This document shows, piece after piece, positions 33,193 through 43,637 of a stretch of 64,000 nucleotides of DNA; within the stretch, counting starts at the first letter, position 1; every line of letters begins with the position of its first letter. Source of the stretch: Pegoplata infirma (Eukaryota > Arthropoda > Insecta > Diptera > Anthomyiidae). A program made the translations under genes and the position numbers. The stretch covers positions 197,339,328-197,403,327 of the forward strand of contig OY992540.1 in assembly GCA_963921195.1 (NCBI GenBank), written 5' to 3'. The notes beneath the pieces were generated by a model, which was not told the origin of the DNA, did no database searches, and was given only the letters and a program-made list of their open reading frames with translations.

Positions 33193-33505
33193 TTTTTTTA
33201 TCAATTTTTTTTTCATCAATTTTTTTTTCATCAAATTTTTTTTCATCAAATTTTTTGTTTCATCAAATTTTTTTTTTCTTTAAATTTTTGGTTTTTTTTT
33301 TTATCAAAATTTTTTTTTATCATATTTTTTTCATAAATTTTTTTTTTTCATCACATTTTTTTATAAAATTTTTTATTATTTTTTTCTCACCAAAAATTTT
33401 TTTTCGTCAATTTTTTTTACATCAAAAAATTTTTCTTTTCATCAAAAAAATTCATCAAATACTTTTTTTCATCAAAATTTTTTTTCACCAAAAATTTTGG
33501 GTCCA
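33193..33505 (-). repeat. T-rich CATCAAATT array
   Basis: About 310 bp of degenerate 13-16-bp units. Its 122-codon open frame is a Phe/Ile/Ser-rich artefact. Confidence 0.85.
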
Positions 33506-35009
33506 TTAAATTTTTTTAACATTGTTTTTCGTGAAAAAAATGATTTTTTTACCAAAACTACTTTTTCACCATGTCTAAGCTTTTCGCATAAAAATTTTCC
33601 ATTTATTTATCAAATGTACATAAAACAAGCGAGAGTGGTATATTCTTAGGTGCCGAATCTTTTATACTCTCCAAAATGTAAAAACACTTTTTTGCACTTA
33701 TTTTTGCAGTCACTTACGAAATGTACGGCTCTTTTGGTTTTTAAAGGGGTCCTCAACTGATATTTCAATTCGTTTTGCATGGAATAGCAAAGTAATATAA
33801 CATTATTTTTTCTAAAAAAAACTTTGCTTTGGCAAGTACACCGAAATCTTCCGCAAAACATTATCATGATTTAATGTTTTGGGCAAGAGTACAAAATTCG
33901 CAGGCATTTTTTCTTTAATTATTAAAATTACTAAAAAACAGAAAATTTCAAAAAAATTCAAGAAAACAATCCAAAAACTTACCAACAATATTGGAAAATT
34001 TTAAATATCTAAAAAAAAATCATTAAAATTACTAAAAAAAAAAGAAAAGATCATGAAATTCAGGGAAACATTCCAAAAACTTAACAAAAATACTGGAAAA
34101 TTTAAAAAAAATAAAAAAAAAATCTGGAAAATTCAGAAAAAATACATATTTTTTTAATATCCATTTGAAGAAAAAATTTGAATAATGTTAAAAAAAATAA
34201 ATTTTTGGTTATAAAAATAAAAAATACTAAAAAAAAAATCCAAAAATATTCCTATCATTAAGTTGGATTTTGGAAGGGTATTTTTAATTTGGCGCAGTCG
34301 AGTGTAGCATTATATTTAATTTATGCAATATTTGTTGTTAATCCTTTTAAAGTTATTAAATCATGACTTTACCACATCAATTAATGATGTCGTTGTAAAA
34401 AACCAGAAAAATTTCCATAATAAAACAGTTGAAATGATTAAAAATAAAGATAATAAAGCCAGATGTACATACGAATGCATTTTTTTTTTTGTATATAAAT
34501 ATTTTTATTTTTTAATCTTTGACGACATTAAAATACTCGTATTGTTTAATTGAATCAATGAACTGTTATAATTACTGGCCACATTTCAACCTCCATATGA
34601 TGACAATTACATGCACACAAATTTAACCAAAAAACAGGACAAAATAAGAAATTTATGATGATGTGATGGGTTGGAGGTGGTATAATTGATATGCTACAAA
34701 AAGGAATTAATAGTGGAGCTCCTAAACTTAATATGAGTAAATTTTTGTTAAACGGGGTATAAACTTTTTCTTATGCAAGGCAGATTTAAAATTGCCAAAA
34801 ATTCAACGGCATTTTTGTCTGTAACCAGTGTTGCCATATAAGCGATTTTTTGTGAAGCTGCTGTCTTAATCTCTGAAAAATATTTTCATGTCCTTACAAA
34901 CTTCAATCTAATGTAGGGTGTTAAAAGGAGTTTGCTTACTATTTTTTATTTATTTATTTTGCTAACAAAATGGAATTAACTTTTTATAATACACCGTTTC
35001 CTACAAAAC
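33506..35009. other. A/T-rich interval with a DINE-end fragment
   Basis: ACAAGCGAGAGTGG and GCCGAATCTTTTATACTCTCC at about 33625-33690 are the inverse of the end at 46000-46050. The sequence at 34270-34320 (GGCGCAGTCGAGTGTAGC) resembles another decayed end. The rest is A-rich low complexity. ORFs at 33646-33867 and 34323-34553 show no domain. Confidence 0.5.
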
Positions 35010-37875
35010 TTTTTTAATAGAAAAAAATCTAAGATTTTTCTATAAAAAAAATGTCAGATTTTGAGACATCTTTCTTATAGAAAAATCATAGATTTTTTTC
35101 TGTTAAGAAATCTGAGACTTTTTCTATAAGAAAAATGTCTAAGAATCTTAGACTTTTTCTATAAGAAAAATATCTAAGAATCTGAAACTATTTCTATAAG
35201 AAAAATGTCTCAGAATCTGAGACTTTTTCTATAAGAAAAATGTCTCAGAATCTGAGACTTTTTCTATAAGAAAAATGTCTCAGAATCTGAGACTTTTTCT
35301 ATAAGAAAAATGTCTCAGAATCTGAGACTTTTTCTATAAGAAAAATGTCTCAGAATCTGAGACTTTTTCTATAAGAAAAATGTCTCAGAATCTGAGACTT
35401 TTTCTATAAGAAAAATGTCTCAGAATCTGAGACTTTTTCTATAAGAAAAATGTCTCAGAATCTGAGACTTTTTCTATAAGAAAAATGTCTCAGAATCTGA
35501 GACTTTTTCTATAAGAAAAATGTCTCAGAATCTGAGACTTTTTCTATAAGAAAAATGTCTCAGAATCTGAGACTTTTTCTATAAGAAAAATGTCTCAGAA
35601 TCTGAGACTTTTTCTATAAGAAAAATGTCTCAGAATCTGAGACTTTTTCTATAAGAAAAATGTCTCAGAATCTGAGACTTTTTCTATAAGAAAAATGTCT
35701 CAGAATCTGAGACTTTTTCTATAAGAAAAATGTCTCAGAATCTGAGACTTTTTCTATAAGAAAAATGTCTCAGAATCTGAGACTTTTTCTATAAGAAAAA
35801 TGTCTCAGAATCTGAGACTTTTTCTATAAGAAAAATGTCTCAGAATCTGAGACTTTTTCTATAAGAAAAATGTCTCAGAATCTGAGACTTTTTCTATAAG
35901 AAAAATGTCTCAGAATCTGAGACTTTTTCTATAAGAAAAATGTCTCAGAATCTGAGACTTTTTCTATAAGAAAAATGTCTCAGAATCTGAGACTTTTTCT
36001 ATAAGAAAAATGTCTCAGAATCTGAGACTTTTTCTATAAGAAAAATGTCTCAGAATCTGAGACTTTTTCTATAAGAAAAATGTCTCAGAATCTGAGACTT
36101 TTTCTATAAGAAAAATGTCTCAGAATCTGAGACTTTTTCTATAAGAAAAATGTCTCAGAATCTGAGACTTTTTCTATAAGAAAAATGTCTCAGAATCTGA
36201 GACTTTTTCTATAAGAAAAATGTCTCAGAATCTGAGACTTTTTCTATAAGAAAAATGTCTCAGAATCTGAGACTTTTTCTATAAGAAAAATGTCTCAGAA
36301 TCTGAGACTTTTTCTATAAGAAAAATGTCTCAGAATCTGAGACTTTTTCTATAAGAAAAATGTCTCAGAATCTGAGACTTTTTCTATAAGAAAAATGTCT
36401 CAGAATCTGAGACTTTTTCTATAAGAAAAATGTCTCAGAATCTGAGACTTTTTCTATAAGAAAAATGTCTCAGAATCTGAGACTTTTTCTATAAGAAAAA
36501 TGTCTCAGAATCTGAGACTTTTTCTATAAGAAAAATGTCTCAGAATCTGAGACTTTTTCTATAAGAAAAATGTCTCAGAATCTGAGACTTTTTCTATAAG
36601 AAAAATGTCTCAGAATCTGAGACTTTTTCTATAAGAAAAATGTCTCAGAATCTGAGACTTTTTCTATAAGAAAAATGTCTCAGAATCTGAGACTTTTTCT
36701 ATAAGAAAAATGTCTCAGAATCTGAGACTTTTTCTATAAGAAAAATGTCTCAGAATCTGAGACTTTTTCTATAAGAAAAATGTCTCAGAATCTGAGACTT
36801 TTTCTATAAGAAAAATGTCTCAGAATCTGAGACTTTTTCTATAAGAAAAATGTCTCAGAATCTGAGACTTTTTCTATAAGAAAAATGTCTCAGAATCTGA
36901 GACTTTTTCTATAAGAAAAATGTCTCAGAATCTGAGACTTTTTCTATAAGAAAAATGTCTCAGAATCTGAGACTTTTTCTATAAGAAAAATGTCTCAGAA
37001 TCTGAGACTTTTTCTATAAGAAAAATGTCTCAGAATCTGAGACTTTTTCTATAAGAAAAATGTCTCAGAATCTGAGACTTTTTCTATAAGAAAAATGTCT
37101 CAGAATCTGAGACTTTTTCTATAAGAAAAATGTCTCAGAATCTGAGACTTTTTCTATAAGAAAAATGTCTCAGAATCTGAGACTTTTTCTATAAGAAAAA
37201 TGTCTCAGAATCTGAGACTTTTTCTATAAGAAAAATGTCTCAGAATCTGAGACTTTTTCTATAAGAAAAATGTCTCAGAATCTGAGACTTTTTCTATAAG
37301 AAAAATGTCTCAGAATCTGAGACTTTTTCTATAAGAAAAATGTCTCAGAATCTGAGACTTTTTCTATAAGAAAAATGTCTCAGAATCTGAGACTTTTTCT
37401 ATAAGAAAAATGTCTCAGAATCTGAGACTTTTTCTATAAGAAAAATGTCTCAGAATCTGAGACTTTTTCTATAAGAAAAATGTCTCAGAATCTGAGACTT
37501 TTTTTATAAGAAAAATGTCTCAGAATCTGAGACTTTTTTTATAAGAAAAATGTCTCAGAATCTGAGACTTTTTTTATAAGAAAAATGTCTCAGAATCTGA
37601 GACTTTTTTTTATAAGAAAAATGTCTCAGAATCTGAGACTTTTTTTATAAGAAAAATGTCTCAGAATCTGAGACTTTTTTTATAAGAAAAATGTCTCAGA
37701 ATCTGAGACTTTTTTTATAAGAAAAATGTCACAGAATCTGAGACTTTTTTTATAAGAAAAATGTCTCAGAATCTGAGACTTTTTCTATAAGAAAAATTTT
37801 TCAGAATCTGAAACTCTGAGACTTTTTCTTTGAGAAAAATGTCTCAGAATCTGATAGTTTTTCTATACAACAAAC
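35010..37875. repeat. 35-bp satellite array, about 80 units
   Basis: The unit consists of ACTTTTTCTATAAGAAAAAT followed by GTCTCAGAATCTGAG. From about 35209 to 37500 every copy looks identical (about 65 units). To the right, a run of about eight units carries C-to-T in the T-run (TTTTTTTATAAG). Both edges decay. Each unit holds two adjacent dyads, TTTTTCT-ATA-AGAAAAA and TCTCAGA-A-TCTGAGA, so the two strands read almost alike. No spacers are present, so it is not a CRISPR-like array. Confidence 0.97.
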
Positions 37876-38489
37876 TTCTCAGAATCTACATTTTTTTTTT
37901 AATTCTGAAAAATTAAAATTTTTCTATTGAAAAATCTGTGTTTTCAATTTGGAAACATTGTATTGTTTGTAAAAATTAATGATTTTTATTTTTACTATGC
38001 ATATAAGTATGAGCAATTTTTGTGGGTGTTAACGTGTATGTAGCTGCCTCCAACAGATAAAAATATACAATAAATTGGTTCTTTGGTCGGTTAGCTGCTG
38101 AATAAATGAATAAATGGTTACGTTGATAGCGGGTTACAACAGAAATAAAGCTGTTATAAATATTATTTTTTTTTTCTGTATATAAAAAACATTTTCAAAT
38201 ACATGCTGGTGCATGCTTTGTTCTTAATACTGCAGTTGTTGTAACTATACTTACCATTGTCCAAGCAACAATAAAAAGCAAAAAACCAGAAGCATTCTGT
38301 GAATATTCCACACTTATTAAACCATAAATAAATTCGTAATTGTCTGTCCATATGAGTGGGTGTAATATGACCAAACTGCAAATGTTGAAGGGTTAATAGG
38401 ACCAACAATTGGAAAAATGGCAATAGCAAGTATTTTGAAAAATAATAATTAAAATGCAAACAAAAATTTTTTATAAAAATATGAAATTT
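37876..38489. other. AT-rich interval, no gene recognised
   Basis: A 98-codon minus ORF (38163-38459) is Phe/Leu/Cys-rich with no motif. I do not support it as a gene. Confidence 0.4.
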
Positions 38490-38976
38490 TTTATAAAAGT
38501 ATAAATTAATTTTTTTAATATTTGTATTTGTCCTAGGCTGCTGTGGTGGAAAATGAAAGAAGAGGAGCTCCCCTAAATTTTCTATTTTATTATTTTTATA
38601 TATCAGGAAAAAGGATGTAAGTTATATCCTTTCAAAACTTTATTTTTCAGTATCATTAAAATTTTGAACAAAATATTTTAATTAGGTTTTTAAAAGACAT
38701 TATTCACATCCTTTTATGCTGATATGGCAAGATAAAAAAATAAAAAAATTAAGGGCGATCCTCCTCTTTCATTTGCCATCACCAGTGGCATCCTAGGACA
38801 AATACAAATATTTCAAAAATATTTTACAAAATGTGTCCTTTAAAACTTTGAAGCCCTTTAAAAGAAAACAGGATCACGAAATGAAAAACTGTAAATGCAG
38901 TTTTAATTCATTTGATCTCTGCTTTCAGATGTAGATCATCCGGTTAATCTTTAATATTAACTGTCGGACGGTGTTA
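38490..38976. mobile_element. ACACCGTCC-family MITE, left end missing
   Basis: The right end CTGTCGGACGGTGTTA (38961-38976) and the block CACGAAATGAAAAACTGTAA match 29157-29768. Inner arms pair: GTATTTGTCCTAGGCTGCTG against GGCATCCTAGGACAAATAC. The outer left ~150 bp is absent. Confidence 0.8.
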
Positions 38977-39085
38977 TCGTTCCATTTCTAAGACATTCTA
39001 GCTATATACATACATCCGGACATTTGTCTATGGAAAGCAAGATGCCATCCAAACCAAATTTGGTAAATGAATGTATATATAAGTA

Positions 39086-39089
39086 ATAT
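39086..39089. other. Left target-site duplication of the Gypsy element
   Basis: ATAT here and ATAT at 45966-45969 flank the two LTRs, a 4-bp duplication as expected for Ty3/Gypsy integration. Confidence 0.75.
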
Positions 39090-39768
39090 TGTAGGGAAAA
39101 GGAATTCATCCCTAATAATATTTGTTATTTATTAATTTTATTTAAATTATTTATCAAATCCTAGACCAGACGACAAGCGTCCTAGTTGGATAATGATTTT
39201 TATTAATTTATGAAACGGTCCAAATCAGACTTAAAAGTCCAAATCTGTCCTCGTTTTAATTATTTTTAGCTTTTAAATGAAACGCCGCTGTTTTTAATTT
39301 TTGACTTCATCAGTCAACAGTTCATGGACGATTGAATTTTATTAAAATTAAAATATTGTACATTGCTTCCAAAATTCTAACAAAATAAAACAATAATTCC
39401 TTTGAGTTATTAAAAAAAGAGAGTTGAGTGTTTAAATAAAAAGATCATGTAAAATTTAATGTAAATGAGCAAGACAAGGGATTACAAAACAAATAGAACA
39501 ATTGATCAAAGTGAAATGGCAAAACAAATAATTGAGTTAAATATGAAACATTGAGCAATTGAGTAAAATTTAATATTCAAAAATATAATTGAGTGAAATA
39601 AACATCAAGTTACTGAAACAGTTTTAACAAATAAAAATTACACTCAAACTCTAATGATAGTAAAATCAATCAGCAATTTAAATGAATGAAATGAATTTAA
39701 ATTGAAAGTAAAATCCAAATGAATAAAATAATATAAAATGCATTAATTAATATAAAGCAGCTGCTACA
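39090..39768 (-). repeat. 3' LTR (679 bp)
   Basis: On plus it starts TGTAGGGAAAAGGAATTC and ends AAAGCAGCTGCTACA. No difference from the 45287-45965 copy was found on reading both. Confidence 0.96.
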
Positions 39769-39785
39769 CACTCCCCCTCTGCCTC
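39769..39785 (-). other. Polypurine tract
   Basis: On minus GAGGCAGAGGGGGAGTG ends directly against the 3' LTR, as expected for the plus-strand DNA primer. Confidence 0.8.
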
Positions 39786-42285
39786 AGAAATCGTCCCGAT
39801 GATGGGGCAGCATATCTCCAAATCTTGTAGGTTGTTTCCTCTGACGTTCGGATCTTCTATGAGCCCGATTCGGTACTTGTATTTGTGTTGCATTACTCTT
39901 GTTTGTTGTATTTTTGTTGTGTGTGGCATTTTTGTTGTTGCTTGTTGCATTTTTGTTGTTGTTTGTTGCATTATCTGCTTGTGATGTATTAGGTTGTTGC
40001 GTATTTGCGTGTCCTTTTGTTGAATCACTGTTAACAGGATTAATTGACAAATTGTTGCTTGTTGGATCGGTTGACGCAGTGTTGTTGTTAGTTGTACTTG
40101 TAGGGTTTTTAGGTCGACCTCTACGTTTAATTGCATAGACTGGTTTATCAGAAAGTCCTTTATATAACGTAAGGTCCGATGCGTGATATGTTGATAATGG
40201 TACGGTTGGATTATCTACGGCGGCAATAGTATAGCATGATGACCCCTTTTTGTTTATAACGATATATGGACCATCACGGCGTGGTACAAATTTTGATGTT
40301 AAATTATTATCTTTTTTACTAAGAACATGTGTAGAAATCAATACTTTGTCACCAATTTCAATATTTTCTTGTGGTTTACGTTTCAAATCTGCATAAAGTT
40401 TATTTCTGTCCTGCATTTTCTCCTCGGATTCTTTGGCTAACTTTAAGGTATCTGCTAGACGTAGTAAATGTGGCGTTATTTGTGGCACAAAATTTTCGGC
40501 ATTCACAATAGCTCTTAAATCATTTTGAACCTCAATGGGAGCTCTCAACTCACGTCCAAAAGTAAGATAAGCTGCAGTATATCCTGTAGTAGCACATTTA
40601 GCTGTGTTCATTGCAAATCTTATTGAGGGTAACTTTAAATCCCAGGTGGTGTGATCTTGACCAACACAAATAGACAATTGCACTTTCAAATCTCTATTCT
40701 TACGTTCCACTGGATTAGCTTCCGGGTGGTACACTGGTGTAAAAGTTTGCTGAATTCCCAAACAATAGGTTAGCTTTTGCATTACGGCGGAAATAAATTG
40801 AGTTCCATTATCTGAATGGAGTCTTCTAGGAACACCATATCTAAGAAAAACTTCGTTTAATAAAACTAGAGCACAATTTTCGGCTGATGCTATGGTTAAT
40901 GGATATAGTTCAGTCCAACGGCTACATAAATCCTCCACAATTAAAATCCATTGGTTGCCTTGTGGGGTACGAGGTAGGGGACCAAATAAGTCGACTGCAA
41001 CGATTTCAAATCTACGGTTACTACAGACAGTTTGAAGAAGACCTGCTGGTTTCATATTTGTAGGTTTATAACGTTTGCATTCTATGCATGATTTTACATA
41101 TTCTGTAATTTCGGCTCTCATTTTCGGCCAATAGTAGTGTTGTGTTATGCGACATATGGTTCTATCAATTCCATAATGACCGGCTGTAGGGCTATCATGA
41201 TAATTAAAAAGTATCATACTACGTAAAGATTTTGGAACAACTAGTTGACCATTTTCTGACTCTTCTTCTGAGCAGAATCTGTATAAAACACCATCTAACA
41301 TTATGTAACCTCTGCTGGTATGTCTTAACACGTTTTCATCATTATTTTCAAAAGAAATAATAATCGATTTTATATCTGGATCTTCCATTTGTGCACTTCT
41401 AAAGTCCTCAGGTCCTTTTCGCGGAAAATCTATATAGATTGATAAACACTCACACTTGATTTCGTTGTGGTTTTGTAGAGAACATGGAGGTCTTGACAGG
41501 GTGTCTGCTACGGCATTTTGACGACCAGGAGTATATCCAAATTGAATGTTAAATGTTTGTAATTGTAACGCCCATCTTGCTAGGCGACCCGTTGGGCTTT
41601 TTAGGCTAAATAACCATTTTAAGGGTTGGTGATCTGTAAGAACCAAAACCTCAGAACCTTCTATATATCCTCTGAACTTTTGAACCGCCCAAACAACTGC
41701 AAGGGCTTCTCGTTCTGTTGTGGAGTAGTTCCTTTCTGCTGGAAGTAATAAACGACTGGCGTATTCAATTGTGTGTTCAGCCTCCTTCTCCCCCTGGAGT
41801 AAAACAGCCCCGAGAGCGTAGTTGCTCGCGTCTGTTTTTAACACGAAGGACATATTTTCATCTACTTGTTGTAGAATGGGTGGAGAGATTAAAAGATTCT
41901 TTAAAGAATTAAAAGCGGTTTGTTCTTTTTCAGACCAATGCCAAACTGCTTTCTTTTTCGTAAGATCCGATAAAGGTTTTGATACATTTGCGAATGAGGG
42001 TACAACACGTCTGTACCATGAACAAGTTTGTAAAAATGACAAAACTTCTTTTGGATTTCGTGGATTTGGACGCTCTAAGATCGCTTTTGTTTTTTCAGGA
42101 TCTACTTGCAAACCATTAATTGTAAGAATATGGCCTAGGTATTTGACCTCAGGCTTACAAAAGAAACATTTCTCTCTGTTGAGATGAAAACCAAACTGTT
42201 TAAGTCTTTGAAATGTATGTTTTAAATCAGAAATATGCGACTCTAAATCCTTGGAACATATAATAATGTCATCCAGGTAGGCCAA
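39784..42285 (-). CDS. pol: Gypsy pol, 3' part: end of RT, RNase H, integrase (833 aa open segment)
   Basis: Begins inside RT with the catalytic AYLDDIIIC. RNase H follows at about 145-260 (LKTDASNYALGAVLLQ, TDHQPLKWL). The integrase zinc finger (about 357-400) shows HDSPTAGHYG and SCIECKRYK. The core has AVDLFGPLP, LHSDNGTQF and PEANPVERKNRD for the DDE residues, and a GPY-type module contains PRRDGPYIV (about 666-673). An AT-hook-like KRRGRPKNP lies at about 719-727, then an Asn/Thr-rich tail ends at the polypurine tract. The upstream boundary is an artificial start: this frame normally continues from the 42288-43637 segment, but the frames differ by one nucleotide. As it stands, RT is split. 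Confidence 0.93.
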   Translation of the reverse strand: MAYLDDIIICSKDLESHISDLKHTFQRLKQFGFHLNREKCFFCKPEVKYLGHILTINGLQVDPEKTKAILERPNPRNPKEVLSFLQTCSWYRRVVPSFANVSKPLSDLTKKKAVWHWSEKEQTAFNSLKNLLISPPILQQVDENMSFVLKTDASNYALGAVLLQGEKEAEHTIEYASRLLLPAERNYSTTEREALAVVWAVQKFRGYIEGSEVLVLTDHQPLKWLFSLKSPTGRLARWALQLQTFNIQFGYTPGRQNAVADTLSRPPCSLQNHNEIKCECLSIYIDFPRKGPEDFRSAQMEDPDIKSIIISFENNDENVLRHTSRGYIMLDGVLYRFCSEEESENGQLVVPKSLRSMILFNYHDSPTAGHYGIDRTICRITQHYYWPKMRAEITEYVKSCIECKRYKPTNMKPAGLLQTVCSNRRFEIVAVDLFGPLPRTPQGNQWILIVEDLCSRWTELYPLTIASAENCALVLLNEVFLRYGVPRRLHSDNGTQFISAVMQKLTYCLGIQQTFTPVYHPEANPVERKNRDLKVQLSICVGQDHTTWDLKLPSIRFAMNTAKCATTGYTAAYLTFGRELRAPIEVQNDLRAIVNAENFVPQITPHLLRLADTLKLAKESEEKMQDRNKLYADLKRKPQENIEIGDKVLISTHVLSKKDNNLTSKFVPRRDGPYIVINKKGSSCYTIAAVDNPTVPLSTYHASDLTLYKGLSDKPVYAIKRRGRPKNPTSTTNNNTASTDPTSNNLSINPVNSDSTKGHANTQQPNTSQADNATNNNKNATSNNKNATHNKNTTNKSNATQIQVPNRAHRRSERQRKQPTRFGDMLPHHRDDF

Positions 42286-42335
42286 AATTAAAATATTAGG
42301 TAAACCAGTACGAAATTTATTACGATTAGCCTTTG
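42286..42335 (-). other. Frame break inside Gypsy RT
   Basis: The upstream pol frame runs into a stop just after FQRL, while the YLDD-containing frame opens a few codons earlier. Coordinates put the two frames one nucleotide apart, equal to loss of one base (or gain of two). It lies in the RT palm between motifs B and C, an unlikely place for programmed frameshifting. Either a young disabling mutation or a sequence error. Confidence 0.8.
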
Positions 42336-43637
42336 AAAGGTAGCTGGGGCGTTTTTTAACCCAAATGGCATTCGATTAAAAACAAAAATTCCGAACGGTG
42401 TTGTAAAAGCAGTTTTCGCTTTATCTTTTTCTGCAATTTTGATCTGCCAATAACCGGAACGTAAGTCCAAAGTGGACATAAATGGTGTCGTTTTCGCTGA
42501 GTGTAATAAATCATCAATACGTGGTAGCGGATATGTATCTGTTGTTGTAATCGCATTTAATCGACGATAGTCAACACATAACCTTATAGAGCCGTCCTTT
42601 TTCGGGATCAAAACTACTGGAAACGCCCACGGTGATTCCATTTCCTCAATAATTCCTTTCTTTAGCATATTATCAATTTCTTCTTTTAAAACGGTTTTCA
42701 TTTTTGGTGAGATTCTGTACGGTGGATTTGAAATGGGATCATGTGAACCAGTCTTTATATAATGTTCTACATGAGAAATCGGTATTTCAATATCTTCGAA
42801 AATTTTCTTTTCTGTAATTAAAAGATTTTCTAACGTTTTTCTTTCATTTTCTGATAAATGAGGACCTTCGTTTGGTCTTAGTTTTATGTCAAAAGAGTTC
42901 AATTCTAATGGTTTGAAAACTTCATCACAATAATCATCGTATTTTACCTTTTTTAAAGGAGGGAACAAATTTTGACCACTTGGAGTTTCAAAACTTTCTG
43001 GAATCGAACTATCAAATATTTTGTTTATGCTTGCCGGCGAGTAATCATTATTACCACTTTCAAACCAGGATAAAAATTGATTAACATCATCTGGCTTTAC
43101 GATTTCCTTTTCAGTCAGTGATATATTGTTTATCATTTGCGGTTGGTGTATTTTAAAATCAAAAATTTTAGACGGATCGTCTTTATAGTGCCACGTTCGT
43201 TGGGCTAGATCTAAAACGATACCATTTTCTTCCAGGAAATCTATTCCAATTAAGGTTCTGTTTCCTATAGCCTTTGGTAGACAGATAAATTTAATTTTCT
43301 TAAAACGATTACCAATAATTATGTCAACTGTTGTGGAATACACAATTTCATTGCTTGCAGTTCCATCGGCAAGAATAATTTCTGCACAAACTTTTTGGAA
43401 TTCTACACCTTTTTTAATTAATTTTTGGTACAAAAGAAACCCTGCGACACTGGTTCTAGCTGCGGTGTCAAAGTATGCTTCACCATTTAGACCACCAATG
43501 TTTATATTAACTATGGGTACACTTCGTCCTACTAATGCAGTATGTAAGGCGTTAAAATCAAGTTTTTCTTCACCAGAATTTACGTTTTTTTTTATTACAG
43601 GAAGGGCAATTTGAGCGGTAATATCCTGCTGCTCCAC
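42288..43637 (-). CDS. pol: Gypsy pol, 5' part: protease and N-terminal RT (449 aa open segment)
   Basis: Aspartic protease active site YFDTAARTSV (Asp57) in place of the usual D(T/S)GA. RT begins near residue 290, with WAFPVVLIPKKDGSIRLCVD, YRRLNAI, PLPRIDDLL, STLDLRSGYWQI (motif A, about 386-397) and FNRMPFGLKNAPATFQRL (motif B). It then goes out of frame. It overlaps the end of gag by 68 bp in a different frame (offset +1), so the gag-to-pol switch requires frameshifting or another recoding route. The annotated ATG is only the first Met in frame; the true start of pol is likely within the overlap. Confidence 0.92.
   Translation of the reverse strand: MEQQDITAQIALPVIKKNVNSGEEKLDFNALHTALVGRSVPIVNINIGGLNGEAYFDTAARTSVAGFLLYQKLIKKGVEFQKVCAEIILADGTASNEIVYSTTVDIIIGNRFKKIKFICLPKAIGNRTLIGIDFLEENGIVLDLAQRTWHYKDDPSKIFDFKIHQPQMINNISLTEKEIVKPDDVNQFLSWFESGNNDYSPASINKIFDSSIPESFETPSGQNLFPPLKKVKYDDYCDEVFKPLELNSFDIKLRPNEGPHLSENERKTLENLLITEKKIFEDIEIPISHVEHYIKTGSHDPISNPPYRISPKMKTVLKEEIDNMLKKGIIEEMESPWAFPVVLIPKKDGSIRLCVDYRRLNAITTTDTYPLPRIDDLLHSAKTTPFMSTLDLRSGYWQIKIAEKDKAKTAFTTPFGIFVFNRMPFGLKNAPATFQRLIVINFVLVYLIF

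Noticed and set aside
33141..33509. 122-codon ORF as a membrane protein
   Set aside because: Phe/Ile/Ser-rich translation of the T-rich CATCAA array. The same applies to 4661-4843, 32225-32470 and 50147-50350.
35010..37875. Regular 35-bp repeats as a CRISPR array
   Set aside because: Units are contiguous with no spacers, and the setting is eukaryotic. It is a satellite.
39747..40136. 129-codon minus ORF at the end of the Gypsy element as env
   Set aside because: It is an alternative frame of the Asn/Thr-rich pol tail, with no signal peptide, furin site or membrane segment.
42286..42335. Programmed frameshift joining the two pol segments
   Set aside because: It falls inside the RT palm, not at a domain border, and no obvious slippery heptamer was seen. 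A disabling indel or error is more likely.
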